Shown: piece after piece, positions 24,905 through 33,237 of the stretch
Layout: each line of letters starts with the position of its first letter
Numbering within the stretch: the first letter of the stretch is position 1
Notes under the pieces: generated by a model
What the model saw: the letters and a program-made list of their open reading frames with translations, nothing else
The model's database searches: none
Told to the model about the DNA's origin: nothing
Position numbers and translations under genes: made by a program
NCBI GenBank assembly: GCA_965204835.1
Contig: OZ242017.1
Span: forward strand, 2,232,001-2,296,000
Direction: 5' to 3'
Length of the DNA: 64,000 nucleotides
Source: VXMT01 sp965204835
GTDB taxonomy: Bacteria > Chloroflexota > Dehalococcoidia > UBA2979

Positions 24905-25158
24905 CAGTCGGATTCCTTCGGCGATCCGTACAGGTAGTGCTTCTTGTTCGCGGCCAGATCGGCTGGGAGGTCGTCCCACACGTCGGGCGGCGTGGAGTTG
25001 CGCAGCCGCTCGAACATCTCCAGCAGCGACTCGTGCCCCTCGGTGGCCGGCTCCGCGCTCTCGATCGAGAGCGTCACTTGTTCGCCCTCGCTGAGATCGA
25101 GCGGCGCTGTGGGCTTGAGCACCCCGCCCGAGTACGTAGCTCTCACGATTGTTGCCAT
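24904..25158 (-). CDS. AF2212/DUF104-like antitoxin
   Basis: An 84-residue protein whose N-terminus, IVRATYSGGVLKPTAPLDL followed by SEGEQVTLSIE, is the AF2212-like (DUF104) swapped-hairpin DNA-binding domain of many VapB-type antitoxins. The rest is an acidic helical tail that should wrap the PIN toxin. ATG at 25158 has GGAGG 7 bases upstream; a longer in-frame ATG at 25185 is less likely. It forms an antitoxin-first pair with the PIN gene. Confidence 0.85.
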   Translation of the reverse strand: MATIVRATYSGGVLKPTAPLDLSEGEQVTLSIESAEPATEGHESLLEMFERLRNSTPPDVWDDLPADLAANKKHYLYGSPKESD

Positions 25159-25336
25159 CGCGCATCCTCCGAGGCCAGCATGCACTCCTATCCTACCTTG
25201 CGGACATCACCCACCCGCGCGGCCCGCCCCGTCGGTAGATTCACTCGTAGAATGCGGCGCGCGGCGCGCGCCATCGTGCGGCCACGAGGAGAGCGCGCAG
25301 CAGGGCGCCGTATACGGACCGGGGATAGGCAGAACC

Positions 25337-26152
25337 ATGCGGGAGCTTGCGGGACGAATCTCGGGATCGCGGCCCTTCGAGTACTTCATCATCGCGCTCA
25401 TCCTCGGCGGCGGCGCAATACTCGGCCTCGAGACCATCGAGCCGCTCAGGGACCGGTTCCTCCACTGGTTCGAGATCGGGCACTCGGTGATCCTCGGCGT
25501 GTTCATCGTCGAGGCGGCGCTGAAGATGTTCGCGCTCGCCCCGCGCTCGGAACGCTACTTCAACGACGGCTGGAACATCTTCGACTTCTCGATCATCGTG
25601 CTCTCGCTCGTCCCGGCGGTGGGGCCGTTCGCGGTGGTTGCGCGGATGGCGCGACTGCTGCGCGTGCTGCGCCTGATCTCGGCGATGCCCGAGCTGCGCC
25701 TCATCGTCGCGACGCTCGTGCGGTCCATCCCCGGGATGCTGCACATCGTCGTGGTGATGAGCATCCTGACGTACATCTACGCGATCCTCGGCTACCACTT
25801 CTTCCACGAGCACGACCCCGAGCACTGGCGGAACCTCGGCATCTCGCTGCTCTCGCTGTTCCGCGTCGTCACGCTCGAGGACTGGACGGACATCATGTAC
25901 GTGGCGATGGACCTGCACCCGCTCGCCTGGGTGTACTTCCTCAGCTTCGTGGTGCTCGGCTCGTTCGTGACGATCAACCTCTTCATCGCGGTCGTCATCA
26001 ACAACCTCGACGAGGCGAAGCAGGAGCGCCTGCGGCAGCTGGAGACCGCGACGACGGCCGACGAGGTGATCGTGGAGCTCCGCGCCGCGCGCGAGTCCCT
26101 CAACCGCCTCGAGCGGCGGCTCATCGAGGTGCAGAGCGAGGGAGAGGGCTGA
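25337..26152 (+). CDS. BacNav-type voltage-gated ion channel
   Basis: A 271-residue single-domain six-helix cation channel. S1 starts near residue 16, and S4 carries four Arg at three-residue spacing (R103, R106, R109, R112). The pore helix and filter read LFRVVTLEDWTDIMY (filter T179-D185). S6 is FVTINLFIAVVINN, and residues 226-267 form the coiled-coil tail usual in NaChBac relatives. Four subunits should form the pore. The filter carries Asp at the two positions next to the central Glu that are Ser and Met/Ser in sodium-selective members. Confidence 0.88.
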   Translation: MRELAGRISGSRPFEYFIIALILGGGAILGLETIEPLRDRFLHWFEIGHSVILGVFIVEAALKMFALAPRSERYFNDGWNIFDFSIIVLSLVPAVGPFAVVARMARLLRVLRLISAMPELRLIVATLVRSIPGMLHIVVVMSILTYIYAILGYHFFHEHDPEHWRNLGISLLSLFRVVTLEDWTDIMYVAMDLHPLAWVYFLSFVVLGSFVTINLFIAVVINNLDEAKQERLRQLETATTADEVIVELRAARESLNRLERRLIEVQSEGEG

Positions 26153-26163
26153 GCCGTCGTTGC

Positions 26164-27852
26164 TCAGTCCTCGATCAGGCCCTCCTGCGGCTGCGTCCAC
26201 GGCAGGTTGTAGACCGGCGCGAACTGCGGGGCGCGCGGGATCGGCATCTCCCCGAAGGGGACATCGATGACCACCGGCGCGTCGAACTCGAGGGCCTGGG
26301 GGATCAGCGTCTCCAGTTCCAGTGGATCGCCCGCGCGCATGCCGACCGCGCCGAATGACTCGGCGAACCGGACGAGGTCGGGGTTGTGGAGATCCGTCTC
26401 GTAGGCGCCCCCGAACGCGATGTCCAGGTCGCGCGCCACATTGCCGTACGAGTCGTTGCGGAACACGACCGTCACCACGTTGATCCCATACCGGACCGCC
26501 GTGGACAGCTCGGATGCGCCAAACAGGAACCCGCCATCGCCAACCACGCACACGACCGGGCGGTCCGGGTTCGCGACCTTCGCGCCCAGCGCCGTCGGGA
26601 ACGAGTAGCCGACGTTGAACTGGTAGCCGGAGTCGATGTAGGTCCTGGGGTGCGTCACCTGGTAGTGCGTGCGGGCGTAATACCCGAACTGCGTCACGTC
26701 CCAGGCGATGAAGGCGTCGTCCGGGATGCCGTTCTGCATCGCCTCGATCACGGGGTACTGCGGCTCGCGCAGCTCGATGTCGTAGTAGCGGATCAGTCGC
26801 CGCGCAGCCTGCACGGACTCCACCGGCGACGGACGGTCACCGGCACCCGCCTCGGCAAGGTGTGGGAGCAGCGCCTCGATGGTTGCGCGGGCGTCGCCGT
26901 GCAGTGGCATGGTGTTGGACTGGACGCGCATGAGCTCGGTGTCGTCCACGTTGATGTTGATGAGGGTGGAGGCGTTGCCCGCCGGGTTGCCGAGCGAGAA
27001 CCGCGCACCCACCCCGATGACGACGTCGGCGGACTCCATCACTCCGAAGAGCTGGTTCATCTCCTGGCGCTCGCCGCGCGGGCTGAAGCACGAGCCGTAC
27101 GACAGCGGGTGGCTGTCCGGGATGGCGCCTTTGCCGCCGCTGGAGGTCACCACCGGGATGTTCGTCGCCTCGGCGAGCGCGATGAGCGCCTCCTCGGCGT
27201 CGGATCGCGCCACCCCACCACCGGCGTAGATCACCGGCAGCTGCGACTCGGCAATGACGCGAGCGGCCTGCCGCAACTGGTCGGGGCTCGGCACGATCGG
27301 CGAGATCGGCGCCGGAGTCCACAGCTCGACATCCTCTCGCTCCACGCCGACCTCGGGGGGCACCTCGATGAGCACGGGGCGAGGACGGCCGCTGCGCATC
27401 TGCCGGAACGCTTCGGTGACGGTGGCGGGAAGCTCGCGCGGCCGAGAGACGCCTCGCCGCCACTTCGTCACGTTGCGCACCGTGTCGGACTGGTCGATGA
27501 CCTCGTGGACCGCGCCCGCGCCCTTGCCGATCTGAGCCCGCGGCACCTGTCCCGCGATCACAAGCACCGGCGACGACCGTGCGTAGGCAGTCGCGAGGCC
27601 GGCGGCGGCGTTGTACAGCCCCACGCCCGGAACCACGAGCGCCACGCCCGGCTTCCCGGACGTGCGCGCGTAGCCGTCGGCCATGTACGTCGTCGCCTGC
27701 TCGTGCCGTGTCGAGATCATCCGGATCCCGGGTTCGTCGCGCAGCGCCGCGACGATGCCATAGGTCTGGATGCCGGGCAGGCCGAACACGACCTCGACAC
27801 CCTCACGCACCAGCGACCTCACGAGGGCTTCGCCGCCGCTCATTGTCGTCAT
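26164..27852 (-). CDS. Thiamine diphosphate-dependent enzyme, acetolactate synthase-like
   Basis: A 562-residue three-domain ThDP enzyme. The activating Glu is in STRHEQATTYMADGYAR, and the ThDP-Mg motif runs from GDGGFLFGASEL to RNDSYGN (GDG-x(25)-N type). The middle domain has an FAD/ADP-fold-like region. It resembles acetolactate synthase-like or glyoxylate carboligase-like proteins. No regulatory subunit gene or ilvC is nearby, so a role in branched-chain synthesis is not supported. Start is ATG 27852. Confidence 0.85.
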   Translation of the reverse strand: MTTMSGGEALVRSLVREGVEVVFGLPGIQTYGIVAALRDEPGIRMISTRHEQATTYMADGYARTSGKPGVALVVPGVGLYNAAAGLATAYARSSPVLVIAGQVPRAQIGKGAGAVHEVIDQSDTVRNVTKWRRGVSRPRELPATVTEAFRQMRSGRPRPVLIEVPPEVGVEREDVELWTPAPISPIVPSPDQLRQAARVIAESQLPVIYAGGGVARSDAEEALIALAEATNIPVVTSSGGKGAIPDSHPLSYGSCFSPRGERQEMNQLFGVMESADVVIGVGARFSLGNPAGNASTLININVDDTELMRVQSNTMPLHGDARATIEALLPHLAEAGAGDRPSPVESVQAARRLIRYYDIELREPQYPVIEAMQNGIPDDAFIAWDVTQFGYYARTHYQVTHPRTYIDSGYQFNVGYSFPTALGAKVANPDRPVVCVVGDGGFLFGASELSTAVRYGINVVTVVFRNDSYGNVARDLDIAFGGAYETDLHNPDLVRFAESFGAVGMRAGDPLELETLIPQALEFDAPVVIDVPFGEMPIPRAPQFAPVYNLPWTQPQEGLIED

Positions 27853-27918
27853 GTCGAACCATCCCAGGTATCGGGAGTCCCGCAGGAATGCCGCTTACTG
27901 ACAACTGTTGAGTGGAGA

Positions 27919-28395
27919 CTACAGCAGGCGGTCCGTCCCGGCGATGTCCCCGGCCACCGTCCCGTCCTTGAGCAGGTGCCGCACGGCGACGCCTCGCGCG
28001 ACCAGCAGCGGCGCGATCAGCAGGGTGCGGTGGCAGCGCGCCGGGTCCCCCTCGGAGCACATGATCGCCGTGCTCGCCTCGCCCGACGCGGTGACCAGGC
28101 GGTCGATGGCTTCGAGGAGCGCGGGATGCCGCGCCATCAGCGTGTAGTCGGGCGCGCCGTCCGCGGTGCGGAGAGCGGGGTCGTCGGGGCGGCCGCCGAG
28201 CGCCGGCTCCCACTCGTAGGCGATGCCCGCGGCCTCGGCCGCCTCGGCGATGCGGCGGCGGTTGAAGTGCGGGTGCCAGCGGCTGTACGGCGTCGAGCGC
28301 ACGTCGACGAGGCGTGCGACGCCCGCGTCGAGCAGGTGGCGGATGAGCGTCTCCCGCGGGAGGTTGCCGTGACCCACCGTCAGGATCGTCGGCAC
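27919..28395 (-). CDS. DUF488 family protein
   Basis: A 158-residue DUF488 protein: ILTVGHGNLPRETLIRHLL, VRSTPYSRWHPHFNRRRI, then IMCSEGDPARCHRTLLI. The conserved Cys/His cluster CSEGDPARCHR is intact. Function unknown; the family is often near DNA-repair or metal-related genes elsewhere. GTG at 28395 is used because it gives the usual start and follows the upstream gene by 10 bases. Confidence 0.85.
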   Translation of the reverse strand: MPTILTVGHGNLPRETLIRHLLDAGVARLVDVRSTPYSRWHPHFNRRRIAEAAEAAGIAYEWEPALGGRPDDPALRTADGAPDYTLMARHPALLEAIDRLVTASGEASTAIMCSEGDPARCHRTLLIAPLLVARGVAVRHLLKDGTVAGDIAGTDRLL

Positions 28396-28405
28396 GGCGG
28401 GCGCC

Positions 28406-29080
28406 TTACTCGAGGTCTCGCCCCTGCAGGAAGCCGACGCCGAGCGCGGCCGTCCACGCCACCCACGGGAAGTAGCAGGCCCGCGCAACCGTGATCAGGC
28501 CCGGCTCGGACGCGGCGTGCCCGATGATGAGCGCCACGAGGCAGACGACGGATACCGCCGCAACGGCGAGCGCCACCATCCTGCGCGGCCCCGGCGGGAA
28601 CAACGCCCACAGCCCCAGGTTGAGCGCGAGGAACCCGGAGGCGACGGCCATGCTCGAGAGCAGCGCGATCCCCGAGTCGACCCGGTAGACGGCGAGCGCC
28701 TGTTCCACCTCTGCCGATGAGCCGAGGTCCGTCCCGGCGAAGACGAGCGCCAGCCCCGACACCACGATCCAGCCGAAGACCCCGACGGTCATGAACAGGA
28801 TGCCCAGCCGCGACAGCGCGGGCGCCATGCTGTCGCCCATGATCGAGCGGTTGATGCCCGACAGCCCGTACAGCATCAGGATCAGGCCGAGCGGCACCAT
28901 GAGCGCCACCACCTGCGCGACGGCTGCGTTCGAGGCCATCGCCCACACGGTGCCCTCGGCGTCGCCGTAGTCGACCGGATCGAAGATCAGCGCGCCCGGT
29001 TCGAGCAGGAAGAACGCGAGCGCGAGGGTGGGCCCCACGATGAGGCCCCATGCCTCCAGCCTGTGTACGCGAAGTCCCAT
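28406..29080 (-). CDS. Integral membrane protein of unknown function
   Basis: A 224-residue protein with about six hydrophobic helices. It contains the segment EPGALIFDPVDYGDAEG after the first helix and INRSIMGDSMAPALSRLG between helices two and three. The overall layout resembles small DUF4386-like membrane proteins, but I cannot place it confidently. It lies between DUF488 and the methionine/folate fusion, in the same direction, probably co-transcribed with DUF488. Confidence 0.7.
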   Translation of the reverse strand: MGLRVHRLEAWGLIVGPTLALAFFLLEPGALIFDPVDYGDAEGTVWAMASNAAVAQVVALMVPLGLILMLYGLSGINRSIMGDSMAPALSRLGILFMTVGVFGWIVVSGLALVFAGTDLGSSAEVEQALAVYRVDSGIALLSSMAVASGFLALNLGLWALFPPGPRRMVALAVAAVSVVCLVALIIGHAASEPGLITVARACYFPWVAWTAALGVGFLQGRDLE

Positions 29081-29111
29081 GCTCCTCTCCCTTCCCGGGC
29101 GGAGCGATTCG

Positions 29112-31019
29112 CTACCCCGCCCCCACCGGCGTCGCCCCCCGGACGCGCTCGATCAGCTCAGCGGCCACCTCGTAGCGACCGAACGAGGGCATGATGTAGA
29201 TGCCCGACACCCAGTCGAAGTCGCGCGTCTGCTCGATCTGCTCGTACGCGATCTCGAGGCCCGCCGCGGCCCCGGCGTCGCCCGCCGCGCGCATCCGCTC
29301 GCGCACGTCGTCCGGGACGACGACGCCCGCGAGCTCATTGTGGATGAACTCCGTGTGCCGCGAGGACATCAGCGGCAGGATCCCCAGCAGCACCGGCACG
29401 TCGACGGGCCCGAGCCGCTCGAAGAACCCGGTGAGCGTCGCGAGGTCGTAGACGGGCTGCGTCATCAGCATGTCGGCGCCCTCGTCGAGCTTCGCGCGCA
29501 CGCGCCGCAGCTCGATGTCGATGTCGTCGGCGGTGGGGTTGGCCGCGCACGCGACGAAGAAGTCCGTGGGACGGCCCAGCGAGTTGCCGGCGAAGTCCAC
29601 GCCCTCGTTGAGACGCTTGAGGATGCGGACGAACCCGATCGCGTCGACGTCCCACACAGCCGAGGACTGCGAGGCCTCGGGTAGCGGGTCGCCGGTGAGC
29701 GCGATGAGGTTGCGGATGCCCAGCGAGTGCGCGCCGAGCAGGTCGGACTGCAACGCCATCAGGTTCCGGTCGCGCGTGGTCTGGTGAATGATCGTCTCGA
29801 TGCCCACGTCACGCTCGATGCGGAGCGCGAGCGCGAGCGCGCTCATGCGCACGCGCGCCATCGGCGAGTCGCCGATGTTGATCGCGTCGGCGCCGGCGTC
29901 GCGGAGCATCCCCGCGCCCTCGACGGCCTTGCGTGGGTTGTGTCCGCGGGGCGGGTCGATCTCCACGGAGATGACGTACTGCCCGGCGGCCAGCTTGTCG
30001 CGCAGCCGCGAGGGCTCCTCCGGCTCAGGCGGCTCCTCGGCCGGCGGCGGCGCGGTCACGTCGAAGCCGCCGCGCGTGTCGCTCACCGCGAGCGCAGGTC
30101 CGCGCGACAGGACCTCGACGGAGGCGGGCACCCGCTCGGCGGAGTCGAGCGCGGCGCGCATCGCGCGCGTGTGCGCGGGCGTGGTGCCGCAGCACCCGCC
30201 GACGATCGCCGCGCCCAGGTCCTTCGCCCGCAGCGCGAAGTCGGCGAAGTACTCCGGCGACGAGGGGTAGAACGGCCGCCCGTCGGTGATGCGGGGCAGC
30301 CCCGCGTTCGGCGTGACGAACAGCCGCGCCGTCGGATCGGCGGCGGCAACCTGCTCGAGCACGTCGAGGGCCACGCGCGGACCGACCCCGCAGTTGAGCC
30401 CGACTACGTCGGCGCCGTCGGCGGTGAGGGTGGGGAGCACCTCGGGGAATGCCTCGTCAGCCGAGGTGGTGAGCGCCGAGACGAAGTTGAGCGCGGCGAC
30501 CACCGGCATGTCCGTGAGCTCGCGCGCCGCCGCCAGCGCCACGCGCGCCTCGGCGAGCGAGAGGAACGTCTCGAACACGAGCAAGTCGACGCCGCCCTCG
30601 ATCAGCGCGCCGATCTGCTCCGCGAACTCGTCGTGCGCCTGCTCCGGCGTCACCGCCCCGACCGCGAACGCGCGGCCAATCGCGCCGACCGAGCCCCCGA
30701 TCAGCACGTCGACCCCGCGGATCTCACGGGCATCGCGCGCCACGCGGGCAGCGTTAAAGTTGACGTCGCGCGCGCGCCCGGCCAGCCCGGCGCGCTCGAG
30801 GCGGTTGGGGTTGGCGGCGAAGCTGTTCGTCAGGATGACGTCCGCGCCGGCGTCGATGTAGTCCTCGTGGAGCTGGCGGACGAGGTCACGCGCCTCGATC
30901 GTGGCTACGGCGGGCAGCCCCTTCCAGCCGCGCGCGAGCAACTCGGTGCCCGTCGCGCCGTCGGCGAGCATGACGCCACGGTCGAGCGCGTCGAGAAACG
31001 GGTGGCGCGGCCGCGTCAT
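29112..31019 (-). CDS. Bifunctional homocysteine S-methyltransferase / 5,10-methylenetetrahydrofolate reductase
   Basis: A 635-residue fusion. Residues 1-300 are a homocysteine methyltransferase barrel: GATGTELLARGWKG, with the zinc Cys in GLNCG and GGCCGT. A Pro/Glu-rich linker (about 325-345) leads to the flavin-dependent MTHFR barrel (SVEIDPPRGHNP, NLIALTGDP, MLMTQPVYD). The domain order is that of the Bacillus YitJ type. It could use methyl-THF made by its own second domain to remethylate homocysteine. ATG 31019 gives the family start; a longer frame upstream has no similarity. Confidence 0.92.
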   Translation of the reverse strand: MTRPRHPFLDALDRGVMLADGATGTELLARGWKGLPAVATIEARDLVRQLHEDYIDAGADVILTNSFAANPNRLERAGLAGRARDVNFNAARVARDAREIRGVDVLIGGSVGAIGRAFAVGAVTPEQAHDEFAEQIGALIEGGVDLLVFETFLSLAEARVALAAARELTDMPVVAALNFVSALTTSADEAFPEVLPTLTADGADVVGLNCGVGPRVALDVLEQVAAADPTARLFVTPNAGLPRITDGRPFYPSSPEYFADFALRAKDLGAAIVGGCCGTTPAHTRAMRAALDSAERVPASVEVLSRGPALAVSDTRGGFDVTAPPPAEEPPEPEEPSRLRDKLAAGQYVISVEIDPPRGHNPRKAVEGAGMLRDAGADAINIGDSPMARVRMSALALALRIERDVGIETIIHQTTRDRNLMALQSDLLGAHSLGIRNLIALTGDPLPEASQSSAVWDVDAIGFVRILKRLNEGVDFAGNSLGRPTDFFVACAANPTADDIDIELRRVRAKLDEGADMLMTQPVYDLATLTGFFERLGPVDVPVLLGILPLMSSRHTEFIHNELAGVVVPDDVRERMRAAGDAGAAAGLEIAYEQIEQTRDFDWVSGIYIMPSFGRYEVAAELIERVRGATPVGAG

Positions 31020-31069
31020 GGCTGCTCCATGGAACGTGCGAGGGGCTGCGCCGGGACGGGCCGCCGCGC

Positions 31070-31522
31070 TCAGGCGACGGGCGCGCGCTCGCGCAAGAGC
31101 CCCTCGATCGTGTCGTAGTCCTGCTTCGAGATCTTGTGGAGGTTGCCGCGGAACGCCATCCCGAGCTTCTTCGGCCCGAACTTCCGCGTCTTGTCCAGCA
31201 TGTCCGTGATCTCGCGCACGTCGACGTAGTCGCCCTGCTCCGCGATGAGGTGCGGCTTCGTGTGGATGCGGTTCGGGAAGCTCTCGTTCTCCTTCGAGTC
31301 GGAGCGCAGCCCGATGTCCGAGGCGTCCTCGAACGCCTCGCCGGTGACCTCGACGACCCCGCCGAACTCCACCACCTTCGTCAGGTAGAAGACGATGCGG
31401 TCGCCGGGCTCCATCTCGGACGCCTGCTTCGTGCGCGACGCCTTGAAGGCGGCGACGTCGAAGTCGCGCTCGCGCAGCAACTCGAAGTTGTCGGCCGAGC
31501 CGACGACGATCCATGCCTGCAT
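31070..31522 (-). CDS. EVE-domain protein
   Basis: A 150-residue PUA-like EVE protein: WIVVGSADNFELLRERDFD, GDRIVFYLTKVVEFGGVVEV, and RIHTKPHLI. EVE domains bind modified bases in DNA or RNA; some serve in modification-dependent restriction. Here it stands alone without a nuclease partner, just downstream of the iscA-type gene's terminator. Start is ATG 31522. Confidence 0.85.
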   Translation of the reverse strand: MQAWIVVGSADNFELLRERDFDVAAFKASRTKQASEMEPGDRIVFYLTKVVEFGGVVEVTGEAFEDASDIGLRSDSKENESFPNRIHTKPHLIAEQGDYVDVREITDMLDKTRKFGPKKLGMAFRGNLHKISKQDYDTIEGLLRERAPVA

Positions 31523-31577
31523 CGCGTGCTCCTTTCGAGGGCGCCCGGACTGCTCTCGATCGTGCGGGAAACCAAGA

Positions 31578-31595
31578 GGCCCCGCAAGCGGGGCC
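31578..31595 (-). terminator. Terminator behind the A-type carrier gene
   Basis: GGCCCCGC and GCGGGGCC form a tight hairpin. On the minus strand it is followed by TCTTGGTTT, so it fits a rho-independent terminator about 30 bases after the carrier stop and 55 bases before the EVE start. Confidence 0.6.
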
Positions 31596-31623
31596 CCGGC
31601 GGTGTGTACCCGGCTCGCCGCGC

Positions 31624-32019
31624 CTAGGTGCAGGCCCTCGGCGTGCCCTGCGGCTGGCCCTGCGGCGCCTGGAACGAGGAGCCACAGGCGCAGGAGGCGG
31701 CCGCGCTCGGGTTGTAGATCGTGAAGCCCGACTTCATCAACTCGTCGACGTAGTCGACCTCGGCGCCCCGGATCAGCGGTACCGACTCAGGGTCGACGAG
31801 GATGCGGACGCCCTCCGCGGCCTCGATCTGGGTATCGTCGACCTCGGCCTTGCGGGCCAGGGCCATGCCGTACTGGTAGCCGGAGCAGCCACCGCCGACG
31901 ACGAAGACGCGCAGCGCGCCGTCCGGCAGCTCCTTCTCGACGAGCAACTCGCGCGCCTTCACGGCGGCGCGGTCGGTGATGGTGACGAGGCCGGTGAGCG
32001 GCTCGAACAGGGTGGTCAT
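31624..32019 (-). CDS. A-type iron-sulfur carrier (IscA/ErpA family)
   Basis: A 131-residue A-type carrier: VTITDRAAVKARELL, the first Cys in VGGGCSGYQYG, and the pair in SCACGSSF. These three Cys hold and deliver iron-sulfur clusters. It lies near a SufR-like regulator and a cysteine desulfurase, so the three may belong to one functional group, although it is separated from them by a nucleotidyltransferase gene. Start is ATG 32019. Confidence 0.9.
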   Translation of the reverse strand: MTTLFEPLTGLVTITDRAAVKARELLVEKELPDGALRVFVVGGGCSGYQYGMALARKAEVDDTQIEAAEGVRILVDPESVPLIRGAEVDYVDELMKSGFTIYNPSAAASCACGSSFQAPQGQPQGTPRACT

Positions 32020-32094
32020 GGCAATCCCCTCAGGGCAGCGCACGGCATCGCCGCACGGCTCTGCCCCCATGATAGTAGGTCGCGCCGGACGCGT

Positions 32095-32469
32095 CTAACG
32101 GCCCACGCCGCCTCGGACGCCTTCTCCGCCTTGCTCATAGAGCACCGTGCCCTCGCGCAGCGCCGGACGGAGCACCGTGCCGATCACGTGGCCCCGCTGC
32201 TCGATGTGGGACGGGGTCGTGACCACGATGTCTTTCGCCACAGGCAGGTCGCCGAGGGCTACTCCCATATCGACCGCCGCCTCGCGTCGATCGGTGCCGT
32301 CCGGCATGACGACGAGGAGGTCCACGTCGCTCCAGTCCTTCGCGTCACCCCGAGCCCGAGAGCCGAAGAGGATGACGCGCTCAGGGTCAAACTGGTCGGC
32401 GATGCGCTGCACCATCGTCGCGACGACGGTATCGATGTCTGCCGCTGGTTCGCGGCGGGTGGGAGTCAC
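32095..32469 (-). CDS. MNT-type nucleotidyltransferase-fold protein
   Basis: A 124-residue Pol-beta-like minimal nucleotidyltransferase. The active-site motif is LFGSRARGDAKDWSDVDLLVV: GSRARG followed by the two Asp of SDVDLLV. Such proteins often act as antitoxins beside HEPN toxins and can AMPylate them, but no HEPN partner is adjacent. GTG at 32469 overlaps the TGA of the SufR-like regulator, so the two are co-translated. Confidence 0.82.
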   Translation of the reverse strand: MTPTRREPAADIDTVVATMVQRIADQFDPERVILFGSRARGDAKDWSDVDLLVVMPDGTDRREAAVDMGVALGDLPVAKDIVVTTPSHIEQRGHVIGTVLRPALREGTVLYEQGGEGVRGGVGR

Positions 32470-33149
32470 GGTCCCTGCACCACGTACGCGCACGCGAACT
32501 CCGCCGGCACCTCGCCGCCCTCGTACGGCGCCATGCTGGCGCCGATCAGCGTCTCGAGGAGGCGACGGTCGTGGTCGCAGTGGCCGCCGTGGGCGCGCTC
32601 GAACTGCGGGCTGTTCGCCGTCTGCCGCAGCCGCTTGCACGGGCAGTCGCGACAGAACACGCGCACGTCCCCGCCATCCTCGATGACCTCGAGGTCGAAC
32701 CCCTCCTCCTCGAGCAGCCGCGCCGTGTCGTGCGCTCGCTCGGCGGCCGTCGAGCCGTCGACGAGCGGCGCGTACTCGCCGGCGAGGCGGTCGCTGATGC
32801 GGTCGAAGACGAGGTGGGCGAGGCCGGCCCCGTCGAGGCCGGACGTGTCCTCGGCGGTCATCGAGGCGATCTCGTGGAGCAGGCGGCGCGTGATGCGCAC
32901 GTAGTGGTGGCCGAAGAAGTCGGCCCCCGCCTCGGTCAGCGAGAAGGCGTAGCGCGGCCGCCCGGTGCGGCCTCGCACCTGCGAGACGGAGACGTAGCCG
33001 TCGCGGATCAGCACATCGAGGTGACGGCGCACGGTCGCGCCCGCGAGCTCCAGCTCACCGGCGAGCTCCTCGACGGAGCGCGCGTCGTAGTGCCGCAGGA
33101 TCTCGAGGATCGCCTCGCGCGTGTTGCCGGCCCGGCGCTGCAGCGTCAT
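32466..33149 (-). CDS. SufR-like HTH regulator with Cys-rich C-terminus
   Basis: A 227-residue regulator. Residues 10-70 form a winged helix (SVEELAGELELAGATVRRHL, then GRTGRPRYAFSLTEAG). The C-terminal half carries C166, C169, C171, C191 and C220, likely cluster ligands as in SufR, an Fe-S-sensing repressor of suf genes. It is divergent from the cysteine desulfurase at 33238, the position expected for local control. A palindrome CGTTAACG lies at 33158-33165. The GG-x-C spacing differs from textbook SufR, so the name is not certain. Confidence 0.72.
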   Translation of the reverse strand: MTLQRRAGNTREAILEILRHYDARSVEELAGELELAGATVRRHLDVLIRDGYVSVSQVRGRTGRPRYAFSLTEAGADFFGHHYVRITRRLLHEIASMTAEDTSGLDGAGLAHLVFDRISDRLAGEYAPLVDGSTAAERAHDTARLLEEEGFDLEVIEDGGDVRVFCRDCPCKRLRQTANSPQFERAHGGHCDHDRRLLETLIGASMAPYEGGEVPAEFACAYVVQGP

Positions 33150-33237
33150 CGCCTCCACGTTAACGCACGCGGCAGCGTCTCGGCCACGCATGGGCTTCGA
33201 GGACCCCCGGGCGCCACCGGCCCGGCACGCAGGCGGT

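Noticed and set aside
25159..25336. A regulatory RNA between the VapBC-like pair and the channel
   Set aside because: The 178 bases show no stable structure or conserved motif that I can name; probably only divergent promoters.
33158..33165. CGTTAACG palindrome between the SufR-like gene and the cysteine desulfurase
   Set aside because: Eight bases is too short to call an operator, although the place is right; noted under the regulator only.
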